Part shown: positions 1 through 5,092 of the stretch, one piece after another
How positions within the stretch are numbered: position 1 is the first letter of the stretch
Layout: every line of letters begins with the position of its first letter
Source of the DNA: an uncultured Alphaproteobacteria bacterium
Lineage (GTDB): Bacteria > Pseudomonadota > Alphaproteobacteria > Puniceispirillales > UBA1172
Direction of reading: 5' to 3'
NCBI GenBank assembly: GCA_913056245.1
Contig: CAJXME010000109.1
Coordinates: 1 to 5,092 of the forward strand
Length of the DNA: 5,092 nucleotides
Program-made: the position numbers and the translations under genes
The notes under the pieces: model-generated
What the model was told of the DNA's origin: nothing
Seen by the model: only the letters and a program-made list of their open reading frames with translations
Databases searched by the model: none

Positions 1-397
1 CCCCCGCCGCGTCGGGTAAGACAGGGCAAGTGCCAGCGGCATAAAAATGGATGCGATGCCCCGCCTCACCCCAAGCCTTTTCATGCTCGCTGTAAACAGG
101 ATCAGGGATCATCACCTCGGTGTGATCGCGCAACCTTGCGGCAAGGCTGATGAGTAGGCTCGAGCCGGGAGCAAGGGCGATGTCGGCGGCAGAATCGATT
201 CCCCAAGCATCACGCATGGCCTTGATCAAATTGATTTCATCAGCCGATTGCGGCAAATGCCGCCAATCCAGTGCCGAAACCATGGCCGAATCAACGGGAT
301 AAGATCGCGGCGAAATACCGGTGGATAAATCAATCATTTCAGATAGATCAATCCCATAGGCCGCCGCCGCATCGGTGATATTTCCGCCGTGTTCCAT
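1..397 (-). CDS. cobC: Threonine-phosphate decarboxylase CobC, N-terminal part (cut by window edge)
   Basis: This is a PLP-dependent fold-type I aminotransferase-like enzyme. The family decarboxylates L-threonine O-3-phosphate to (R)-1-aminopropan-2-yl phosphate, the linker of the cobalamin nucleotide loop, in the cytoplasm. Only the first 132 codons are visible; the lysine that binds PLP lies beyond the edge. The start at 397 is supported by a GAAGGA Shine-Dalgarno sequence (408-403) five bases upstream. The protein opens with MEHGGN, followed by IDLSTGISPRSYP (about residues 23-35), which matches the HGG...DLSTGINP opening typical of CobC. LAPGSSLLI (about 74-82) fits the PGSQ-like cofactor phosphate loop, and PDPVYSEHEKAWGEAGH (about 98-114) fits the P-Y-EH--AW--AGH block of the family. 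It is divergent from the transporter operon, with a 140-bp shared upstream region. A histidinol-phosphate aminotransferase is the main alternative, but the HGG and DLSTGI motifs favour CobC. Confidence 0.85.
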   Translation of the reverse strand, partial: MEHGGNITDAAAAYGIDLSEMIDLSTGISPRSYPVDSAMVSALDWRHLPQSADEINLIKAMRDAWGIDSAADIALAPGSSLLISLAARLRDHTEVMIPDPVYSEHEKAWGEAGHRIHFYAAGTCPVLPDAAG

Positions 398-443
398 GCT
401 TTTCCTTCAGCAAAATCAAAAAAGGAGGCTCTTTTTTTAAGGA

Positions 444-468
444 ATTTATTGTGATTCCCACAACAAAT
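444..468. promoter_or_regulatory. 25-bp inverted repeat, candidate operator
   Basis: The half-sites are ATTT-A-TTGTG (444-453) and CACAA-C-AAAT (459-468), separated by ATTCC. Nine of ten positions pair; only 448/464 (A versus C) does not. The size and symmetry fit a binding site for a dimeric transcription factor. The site lies 70-94 bp upstream of the binding-protein start and 47-71 bp upstream of the cobC start, so it could serve either gene. No regulator gene is visible in the window and the half-site does not let me name a family. The operator role is inference. Confidence 0.5.
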
Positions 469-489
469 CGACAAATATGTTATGACAGA

Positions 490-515
490 AATATCTCATT
501 GCGTAATGGGATATT
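490..515 (+). promoter_or_regulatory. 26-bp inverted repeat: operator or leader-mRNA hairpin
   Basis: AATATCTCATT (490-500) and AATGGGATATT (505-515) pair over 11 positions, with one G-T wobble (496/509) and a four-base GCGT loop. The structure ends ten bases before the Shine-Dalgarno sequence of the binding-protein gene. If transcription starts upstream, it would form a stable stem in the 5' leader, leaving the ribosome binding site free. If the weak -10 candidate at 492-497 is real, the dyad overlaps the promoter and could be an operator instead. There is no T-run after it, so it is not an intrinsic terminator. Confidence 0.55.
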
Positions 516-537
516 ATGATGATTAAGGGAGTCGATA

Positions 538-1722
538 ATGAAAAAGACACTAATGGCCATTGCCGCATCCACGCTGCTGGCCGCTCCAGTGATGGCTGAT
601 GAAGTCAAACTGGGTATTATTCTTGGTTTCACAGGACCGATTGAATCGCTGACGCCAGACATGGCTTCTGGCGCGGAATTGGCGATTGCTGAAGTCAACG
701 CCGCTGGCAACTTCATGAAAGGGTCAACCACCGTAACATCCGTTCGGGGTGACTCCACTTGTGTGGACGCTGCTGCTGCTACGGCCGCTGCGGAACGTTT
801 GATCACCGCTGACAAAGTCAACGGCATCATGGGCGCCGATTGTTCTGGTGTGACCACCGCGATCCTGCAAAACGTGGCGATGGCCAATGGTGTCGCGATG
901 GTATCCCCATCGGCAACATCACCTGCGCTTTCCACTTTGGAAGACAATGGCCTGTTTTTCCGCACCGCGCCATCTGACGCACGTCAGGGGCAAGTTGTGG
1001 CGGAAATGCTGACTGAAGCCGGGTACAAATCCGCGGCGATTTCTTACACCAACAACGATTATGGTAAAGGTCTTGCGGACAGCATCCAAACCAATTTTGA
1101 AGGCATGGGTGGTTCGATCACCATCAGCGCTTCCCATGAAGACGGCAAAGGCGATTACGGCGCTGAAGTCGCGGCATTGGCTCAGGCTGGCGGCGACATT
1201 CTGATCGTTGCGGGTTACCTTGACCAAGGCGGTAAAGGCATCATCCAAGGCTCTTTGGATTCAGGCGCTTTTGACATCTTCTTCCTGCCTGACGGCATGA
1301 TCGGTGACAGCCTGCCTGAAGCCATTGGCCCAGACCTTGATGGCTCCATCGGCAGCTTGCCCGGCACCGACAGCCCAGGCGCGGCTAAATTTGCTGAACT
1401 GGCTGAAACTGCTGGTTTTGCAGCAGGTCCATTCGCCGCGGAATCTTATGACGCCGCCGCGTTGATCCTGCTCGCCATGCAAGCCTCTGGGTCTTCAGAC
1501 AGCCAAGTCTATAAAGGCAGCATGATGGATGTCGCCAACGCACCGGGTGAAAAGATTTACCCCGGCGAATTGGCCAAAGGCATCAAGTATCTGCGTCAAG
1601 GCCTTGCGATCGACTATGTCGGCGCGTCAGCGGTTGAACTGGTTGGCGGCGGCGAAAGCGCTGGTAACTATGCTGAAATCCTGATCGATGGCGGCAAAGT
1701 CACCACGGTTGGCTATCGCTAA
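538..1722 (+). CDS. livJ: Periplasmic substrate-binding protein of a Liv-type amino acid ABC transporter
   Basis: This 394-residue protein is a type I periplasmic binding protein of the LivJ/LivK (leucine/isoleucine/valine-binding, Peripla_BP_6) class. It captures the solute in the periplasm and hands it to the permease pair. Residues 1-20 are a Sec signal peptide: MKK, a hydrophobic core, then PVMA with cleavage expected before DEVK. The mature protein starts with the class-typical KLGIILGFTGPIESL. Cys75 and Cys102 are the only cysteines I see and probably form a disulfide like that of LivJ. SPSATSP (123-129) is at the usual ligand-carboxylate loop. YTNNDYGKG (170-178), AGYLDQGGKG (225-234) and ESYDAAALI (302-310) are further conserved blocks. 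The start is fixed by AAGGGAG six bases upstream and by the signal peptide. A strong terminator follows directly. Substrate is uncertain: branched-chain amino acids are likely, but the family also takes other amino acids and amides. Confidence 0.93.
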   Translation: MKKTLMAIAASTLLAAPVMADEVKLGIILGFTGPIESLTPDMASGAELAIAEVNAAGNFMKGSTTVTSVRGDSTCVDAAAATAAAERLITADKVNGIMGADCSGVTTAILQNVAMANGVAMVSPSATSPALSTLEDNGLFFRTAPSDARQGQVVAEMLTEAGYKSAAISYTNNDYGKGLADSIQTNFEGMGGSITISASHEDGKGDYGAEVAALAQAGGDILIVAGYLDQGGKGIIQGSLDSGAFDIFFLPDGMIGDSLPEAIGPDLDGSIGSLPGTDSPGAAKFAELAETAGFAAGPFAAESYDAAALILLAMQASGSSDSQVYKGSMMDVANAPGEKIYPGELAKGIKYLRQGLAIDYVGASAVELVGGGESAGNYAEILIDGGKVTTVGYR

Positions 1723-1732
1723 AAATCACAAG

Positions 1733-1762
1733 AACGACCCGGGTTCGCCCGGGTCGTTTTTT
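1733..1762 (+). terminator. Strong intrinsic terminator after the binding-protein gene
   Basis: An 11-bp perfect stem, AACGACCCGGG (1733-1743) with CCCGGGTCGTT (1748-1758), is closed by a TTCG loop. A run of six T (1757-1762) overlaps the end of the stem. It begins ten bases after the stop codon. It should stop most transcripts at this point, leaving partial read-through or a separate promoter to supply the four downstream transporter genes. Confidence 0.93.
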
Positions 1763-1823
1763 ATATTTGAACTGAATTTTTTTATTTGGTTTCTTTGCCC
1801 CCAACAGATAAAACCACGTCATT
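1763..1823 (+). promoter_or_regulatory. AT-rich spacer before livG without Shine-Dalgarno; possible weak promoter
   Basis: This stretch carries a second T7 run (1777-1783) and no purine-rich ribosome binding site in front of the ATG at 1824. A weak sigma70-like pair, TTGGTT (1786-1791) and TAAAAC (1809-1814) with a 17-bp gap, would start transcription at or just before the start codon and so give a nearly leaderless mRNA. This promoter is a guess from a poor match; the absence of a ribosome binding site is directly visible. Confidence 0.3.
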
Positions 1824-2600
1824 ATGATTAAAGTTGAGCATCTCCATAAATATTTTGGCGGGCTGCATGCCGTTGACGACGCGTCTTTGGAGATTGCCAC
1901 GGGATCGATCACTGGCCTGATTGGCCCCAATGGCGCGGGCAAAACCACCTTATTTAACATCATCGCCGGGGTGCATAAGCCGTCCTCAGGCAAAGTTTTT
2001 TTAGATGGTGAAGACATCACCGGCTTTCCGCCCCATGATTTGTTCCAGCGCGGCCTTCTTCGCACCTTTCAAATTGCCCATGAATTTTCATCCCTGACGG
2101 TGCGCGAAAACCTGATGATGGTGCCGGGCAATCAATCGGGAGAAAACCTGATCGACGCATGGTTTAGGCCCAATAAAGTCATCGCGGAAGAAAACATCAT
2201 CCGCGGCAAAGCCAATGAGGTGATCGATTTTCTGCAATTGAGTCACGTCGCCGATGAATACGCGGGCAATCTTTCCGGCGGTCAAAAGAAACTGCTCGAA
2301 TTGGGGCGCACCATGATGGTGGATGCCAAGATCGTGTTTCTCGATGAAGTCGGCGCTGGGGTCAACCGCACCTTGCTGAACACCATTGGCGATGCGATCC
2401 TGCGCCTGAATAAAGAACGCGGCTACACGTTTTGCATGATCGAACATGATATGGAATTTATCAGCAAACTTTGCGATCCGGTGATTGTCATGGCTGAAGG
2501 CAGCGTCTTGGCTCAAGGCAGCGCCGAAGAGGTCAAAGCCAATGAGCAAGTGATCGAAGCGTATCTCGGCACTGGCCTCAAAAACAAAAAAGGGAAATGA
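1824..2600 (+). CDS. livG: Liv-type ABC transporter ATP-binding protein, LivG subfamily
   Basis: This 258-residue cytoplasmic ATPase subunit is of usual LivG length and pairs with the LivF-type subunit encoded next. Visible motifs in order are Walker A GPNGAGKT (34-41), Q-loop Gln83 in RTFQ, signature LSGGQKK (150-156), Walker B IVFLDE (170-175) with catalytic Glu175, and the switch histidine His208 in IEHDM. The 80-140 stretch is the longer helical insertion typical of LivG compared with LivF. The residue after the catalytic glutamate is Val (DEVGAG) where DEP is usual. The start at 1824 gives the expected MIKVEHLHKYFGGLHAVD opening, but it has no Shine-Dalgarno sequence. The gene lies 101 bp after the binding-protein gene, beyond the terminator, and its tail KNKKGK overlaps the region that may act as ribosome binding site for the next gene. 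Confidence 0.94.
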   Translation: MIKVEHLHKYFGGLHAVDDASLEIATGSITGLIGPNGAGKTTLFNIIAGVHKPSSGKVFLDGEDITGFPPHDLFQRGLLRTFQIAHEFSSLTVRENLMMVPGNQSGENLIDAWFRPNKVIAEENIIRGKANEVIDFLQLSHVADEYAGNLSGGQKKLLELGRTMMVDAKIVFLDEVGAGVNRTLLNTIGDAILRLNKERGYTFCMIEHDMEFISKLCDPVIVMAEGSVLAQGSAEEVKANEQVIEAYLGTGLKNKKGK

Positions 2601-2610
2601 GCGAAACAGC

Positions 2611-3315
2611 ATGAGTTTTCTTCTGGGTGAAAACATGACCGGTGGCTATGGCAGTGCGGATATTCTGCATGACTGCACCATTGGCGTTGAACAAGGGGAG
2701 ATCGCCGTGGTCGTTGGCCCCAACGGCGCGGGCAAATCCACCGCCATGAAAGCCATCTTTGGCATGCTCAACCTCCGCCAAGGGCGAGTCACGATTGATG
2801 GCGAAGACATCACGTCGCTTAAACCTGAAGAGCGGGTGCTTAAGGGCATGGGCTTTGTCCCTCAAACCGCGAATGTCTTCACGTCTTTGAGCGTCGAAGA
2901 AAATTTGGAAATGGGCGCTTTTATCCGCCGTGATGATTTCAGCAAAACCATGGAACAGGTCTTTGATCTTTTCCCTATTCTGAAAGAAAAGCGCAAGCAA
3001 CCCGCGGGCGAACTTTCCGGCGGCCAGCGTCAGCAAGTGGCGGTGGGGCGCGCGCTGATGACAGAACCGAAAGTCTTGATGCTCGATGAACCCACGGCTG
3101 GGGTCTCCCCCATCGTGATGGATGAATTGTTTGACCGCATCATCGAAGTGGCGCGCACGGGCATTGCCATTCTAATGGTCGAACAAAACGCCAAGCAAGC
3201 GCTCAACATTGCCGATAAAGGCTATGTTTTGGTGCAAGGCGAAAACCGTTTCACCGATACCGGCGCCGCCTTAATGGCTAACCCTGAAGTCCGCCGCGCG
3301 TTTTTGGGAGGATGA
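2611..3315 (+). CDS. livF: Liv-type ABC transporter ATP-binding protein, LivF subfamily
   Basis: This 234-residue second ATPase subunit has the usual LivF length. Motifs in order are Walker A GPNGAGKS (36-43), Q-loop Gln85 in FVPQ, signature LSGGQRQ (135-141), and Walker B VLMLDEP (155-161) with catalytic Glu160. In place of the switch histidine it has VEQN (190-193), which is normal for LivF, so only the LivG half keeps the histidine. The start at 2611 places about ten residues before GGYG, as expected for the family. It lies ten bases after the livG stop. The nearest purine-rich stretch, AGGGA (2591-2595), is 15 bases away, so translation may depend on coupling to livG. The stop overlaps the ATG run of livH. 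Confidence 0.94.
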   Translation: MSFLLGENMTGGYGSADILHDCTIGVEQGEIAVVVGPNGAGKSTAMKAIFGMLNLRQGRVTIDGEDITSLKPEERVLKGMGFVPQTANVFTSLSVEENLEMGAFIRRDDFSKTMEQVFDLFPILKEKRKQPAGELSGGQRQQVAVGRALMTEPKVLMLDEPTAGVSPIVMDELFDRIIEVARTGIAILMVEQNAKQALNIADKGYVLVQGENRFTDTGAALMANPEVRRAFLGG

Positions 3316-3320
3316 TGATG
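3306..3320 (+). promoter_or_regulatory. Ribosome binding site and triple ATG at the livF/livH junction
   Basis: GGGAGG (3306-3311), inside the last codons of livF, is a strong Shine-Dalgarno sequence. It is followed by three in-frame ATG codons at 3312, 3315 and 3318. Spacing from the end of GGAGG is 0, 3 and 6 bases respectively, so the third ATG is the best placed and is used here as the livH start. The livF TGA (3313-3315) overlaps the first ATG, the usual arrangement for translational coupling. Confidence 0.7.
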
Positions 3321-4331
3321 ACCGATATCCTCAACGCGCTTGTGATCTTGGCGAATTTCATTGTTGTCCCGGCCATGGCTTATGGCAGCCAATTGGCGCT
3401 CGGCGCGCTGGGCATCACCATGATCTACAGCATCTTGCGGTTTTCAAACTTTGCCCATGGTGAGCTCATGTCCTTTGGCGCCATGACCACGATTTTGGTG
3501 ACCTGGGCCTTGCAAAGCGCGGATATCTCCCTTGGGGTTTTGCCGACCGCTTTGCTGGGGATTCCCGTGGCGATCGCGGTCACGGTTGTTCTTGCGCTCA
3601 CCATTGATAAGACCGTTTATCAATATTATCGCCGCATCCGCGCGGAACCTGTGACGCTATTGATTGTGTCGATCGGCGTGATGTTCCTGATCAGCGGGCT
3701 GATCCGTTTCATCATCGGCCCCGGCGACCGCGTTTTCACTGATGGCCAGCGGTTCTTGCTCAAAGCCCGCGCCTTCAAGCAAATGACTGGCCTTAATGAA
3801 GGCTTGGCGATTAAGATGACGCAAGGCATCACGGTGGCAACGGCGATTGTGTTGGTGGTGCTGGTCTTCTGGTTTCTCAACAAGACGCGAACCGGCAAAT
3901 CGATGCGCGCCTATTCCGACAATGAAGATTTGGCTTTGCTTTCGGGCATCAATCCTGAACGGGTGGTGCTGATCACTTGGGTCATTACCGCCGCCCTAGC
4001 CGCGGTGGCTGGCACGCTCTATGGCCTTGATAAGAGCTATAAGCCTTTCACCTATTTGTCGTTGTTGTTGCCGATCTTCTCCGCGGCGATTGTCGGCGGG
4101 GTGGGCAATCCGATTGGCGCGATTGCGGGCGGATTTGTGATTGCCTTTTCGGAATTGACCATCACTTTTGCCTATAAAAAAGTACTGACCTATCTGTTGC
4201 CTGATGACATGGCGCCAGACACATTGATGCAATTGCTATCCACCGATTATAAGATCGCGCTCTCTTTTGTGATCCTTGTGATTGTGTTGATTTTCAAACC
4301 CACAGGCTTATTCAGCGGGAAGACGATATGA
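3318..4331 (+). CDS. livH: Liv-type ABC transporter permease, LivH subfamily
   Basis: This 337-residue inner-membrane protein (339 if the first ATG at 3312 is used) is very hydrophobic, with about eight likely membrane segments. It forms the substrate channel together with the LivM-type permease. Diagnostic family motifs are SNFAHGELMSFGA (about 43-55), the cytoplasmic coupling segment GKSMRAYSDNEDLALLSGI (about 193-211) that contacts the ATPases, and AAIVGGVGNPIGAIAGG (about 256-272). The C-terminal IFKPTGLF is also typical. It is somewhat longer than the roughly 300 residues common for LivH, mainly through the polar loop at about 137-168 and the loop at about 285-310. It follows livF with overlap and ends within the ATG run of livM. 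Specificity lies mainly in the binding protein, so the permease does not settle the substrate. Confidence 0.94.
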   Translation: MTDILNALVILANFIVVPAMAYGSQLALGALGITMIYSILRFSNFAHGELMSFGAMTTILVTWALQSADISLGVLPTALLGIPVAIAVTVVLALTIDKTVYQYYRRIRAEPVTLLIVSIGVMFLISGLIRFIIGPGDRVFTDGQRFLLKARAFKQMTGLNEGLAIKMTQGITVATAIVLVVLVFWFLNKTRTGKSMRAYSDNEDLALLSGINPERVVLITWVITAALAAVAGTLYGLDKSYKPFTYLSLLLPIFSAAIVGGVGNPIGAIAGGFVIAFSELTITFAYKKVLTYLLPDDMAPDTLMQLLSTDYKIALSFVILVIVLIFKPTGLFSGKTI

Positions 4332-5092
4332 TGATGAATCGCACTTATCTTATCTTTGCTGTCATGACCGCCTTGATGCTGTTTGTGGGCTTTATTCAAA
4401 GTTGGAATCTCGCCTTCACGCTGATCAATCTGTGTTTGATTTCCGCCATCATGACTCTTGGGGTGAACATCCAATGGGGTTACGCGGGGTTGGTGAATTT
4501 TGGCATGATGGGCTTCACCGCGTTGGGCGGCATTGCTGGCGTCTTGATTGCCATGCCGCCTGTCCCCGGCGCTTGGGAAGCGGGCGGCTTAGGCATTCTG
4601 CTTGGTCTTCTTCTGGGGCTTGGCGTGATTATTGCCGCGATCATCGTTTGGAATAAAACCGCGCGAATGGGGTCATGGCGCTATCTTGCGCTGACAGCTG
4701 TATTGGTCATCGGTTTCTTTGTTTTCCGTGCGGTGGTTGATCCCGCCGTCGAAGCGATTGAAGCCTATGAACCCGCAAAATTCGGTTATCTCGGCGGATT
4801 GGGCTTGCCGATCATGCTATCTTGGATCATCGGCGGCTTGCTTGCCGCGGGTGTCGCTTGGATCATTGGTAAGATTTCTTTAGGCTTGCGGTCTGATTAT
4901 CTGGCGATCGCGACTTTAGGCATTTCCGAGATCATCATCTATGCCCTTAAGAACGAAGAATGGCTGTCGCGAGGGGTGAAAAATGTCACAGGCCTGCCGC
5001 GACCCGTTCCCTATGAAATTGATTTGCAGGAATCCCAATGGTTCATTGATCTGACCAATGATTGGGGATGGCCATTGGTCGATGCCTCGTCG
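4328..5092 (+). CDS. livM: Liv-type ABC transporter permease, LivM subfamily, N-terminal part (cut by window edge)
   Basis: An open frame of 255 codons with no stop runs to the right edge, so the C-terminal part is missing. It encodes the second inner-membrane permease of the transporter. Family motifs are WGYAGLVNFGMMGFTALGG (50-68), and LRSDYLAIATLGISEII (187-203) followed by NEEWLSRGVKNVTGLPRP (209-226), the cytoplasmic coupling region with the alphaproteobacterial-type extension. Between them (about 85-185) lie about three membrane segments and a polar loop at 136-152 (VVDPAVEAIEAYEPAKF), more than in the short E. coli-like core. The start is one of three in-frame ATGs (4328, 4331, 4334). 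GGGA (4317-4320) is seven bases before the first, which is chosen here. The first ATG overlaps the livH stop by four bases, as at the livF/livH junction. Confidence 0.93.
   Translation, partial: MMMNRTYLIFAVMTALMLFVGFIQSWNLAFTLINLCLISAIMTLGVNIQWGYAGLVNFGMMGFTALGGIAGVLIAMPPVPGAWEAGGLGILLGLLLGLGVIIAAIIVWNKTARMGSWRYLALTAVLVIGFFVFRAVVDPAVEAIEAYEPAKFGYLGGLGLPIMLSWIIGGLLAAGVAWIIGKISLGLRSDYLAIATLGISEIIIYALKNEEWLSRGVKNVTGLPRPVPYEIDLQESQWFIDLTNDWGWPLVDASS

Larger units (their letters stand above)
398..537. promoter_or_regulatory. Divergent intergenic region between cobC and the liv operon
   Basis: This 140-bp AT-rich stretch must hold the 5' signals of both divergent genes. It contains an A6G/CT6 palindrome around 418-437, an inverted repeat at 444-468 and a second one at 490-515. 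The transporter-side Shine-Dalgarno sequence AAGGGAG (525-531) lies six bases before the ATG at 538. The best sigma70-like pair I can see on the + strand is TCGACA (468-473) and TATCTC (492-497) with an 18-bp gap. This is weak, and no promoter can be assigned firmly on either strand. No B12-box-like sequence of a cobalamin riboswitch is apparent on the cobC side. Confidence 0.6.

Noticed and set aside
418..437. A6G...CT6 palindrome as a bidirectional terminator
   Set aside because: The stem is A-T pairs plus a single G-C and lies upstream of both genes, not behind either one. It is too weak to call.
451..519. GTG-started 22-codon frame as a leader peptide for attenuation
   Set aside because: The AGGAGG at 423-428 is about 22 bases away, too far, and there is no run of Leu, Ile or Val codons and no competing terminator.
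398..537. Cobalamin riboswitch upstream of cobC
   Set aside because: The 140-bp gap is shorter than a usual cobalamin riboswitch plus promoter, and I see no B12-box-like sequence on the - strand.
516..599. ATG-started 27-codon frame overlapping the binding-protein start
   Set aside because: It has no Shine-Dalgarno sequence of its own and is out of frame with the real gene. The AAGGGAG downstream of its ATG serves the start at 538.
480..965. 161-codon open frame on the - strand
   Set aside because: It lies antisense to the clearly coding binding-protein gene, has no ribosome binding site or recognisable family, and is explained by that gene's codon pattern. The other antisense frames over the operon are rejected for the same reason.
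2597..2614. Five-codon mini-frame (MSETA) bridging the livG stop and the livF start
   Set aside because: It overlaps both neighbours neatly, but its only purine-rich stretch is one base from the ATG, too close to act. Likely chance.
3178..3189. Loss of the switch histidine in LivF as a broken ATPase
   Set aside because: VEQN at this place is the norm for LivF proteins, including that of E. coli. It is not a defect.
4402..4656. 84-codon + strand frame inside livM
   Set aside because: It is in another frame within the LivM coding sequence, which has full family motifs through this stretch. The translation is rich in Trp, Arg and His and resembles no known protein.

Overview
The window holds a nearly complete ABC transporter operon of the branched-chain amino acid (Liv/HAAT) type on the + strand. 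Divergent to it, on the - strand, is the 5' part of a cobalamin-biosynthesis gene. The protein sequences look alphaproteobacterial: the binding protein, LivG-like ATPase and LivM-like permease resemble homologues I know from that class, the first gene resembles the alphaproteobacterial CobC form of threonine-phosphate decarboxylase, and GC content is moderate. The exact order or genus cannot be fixed from this window.

Layout: 1-397 (-) is the N-terminal 132 codons of cobC, running off the left edge. 398-537 is a 140-bp divergent intergenic region with two clear inverted repeats (444-468 and 490-515). 538-1722 (+) is the periplasmic substrate-binding protein. 1733-1762 is a strong intrinsic terminator. 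1763-1823 is an AT-rich spacer with no recognisable Shine-Dalgarno sequence before the next gene. 1824-2600 is the LivG-type ATPase, 2611-3315 the LivF-type ATPase, 3318-4331 the LivH-type permease and 4328-5092 the LivM-type permease, which runs off the right edge after 255 codons with an open frame.

How the parts work together: the secreted binding protein captures an amino acid (or related small amide) in the periplasm and delivers it to a LivH/LivM membrane heterodimer powered by a LivG/LivF ATPase heterodimer. The terminator behind the binding-protein gene probably lets that protein be made in excess over the membrane complex. The four downstream genes are packed with a 10-bp gap or 4-bp overlaps and are probably translationally coupled. 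Gene order is J-G-F-H-M, not the K-H-M-G-F of E. coli.

This is an ordinary metabolic locus. I found no sign of a novel defence, mobile or otherwise undescribed system. The points worth a second look are regulatory: two dyads in the divergent promoter region, the internal terminator, the missing ribosome binding site of livG, and the triple-ATG starts at both permease junctions.
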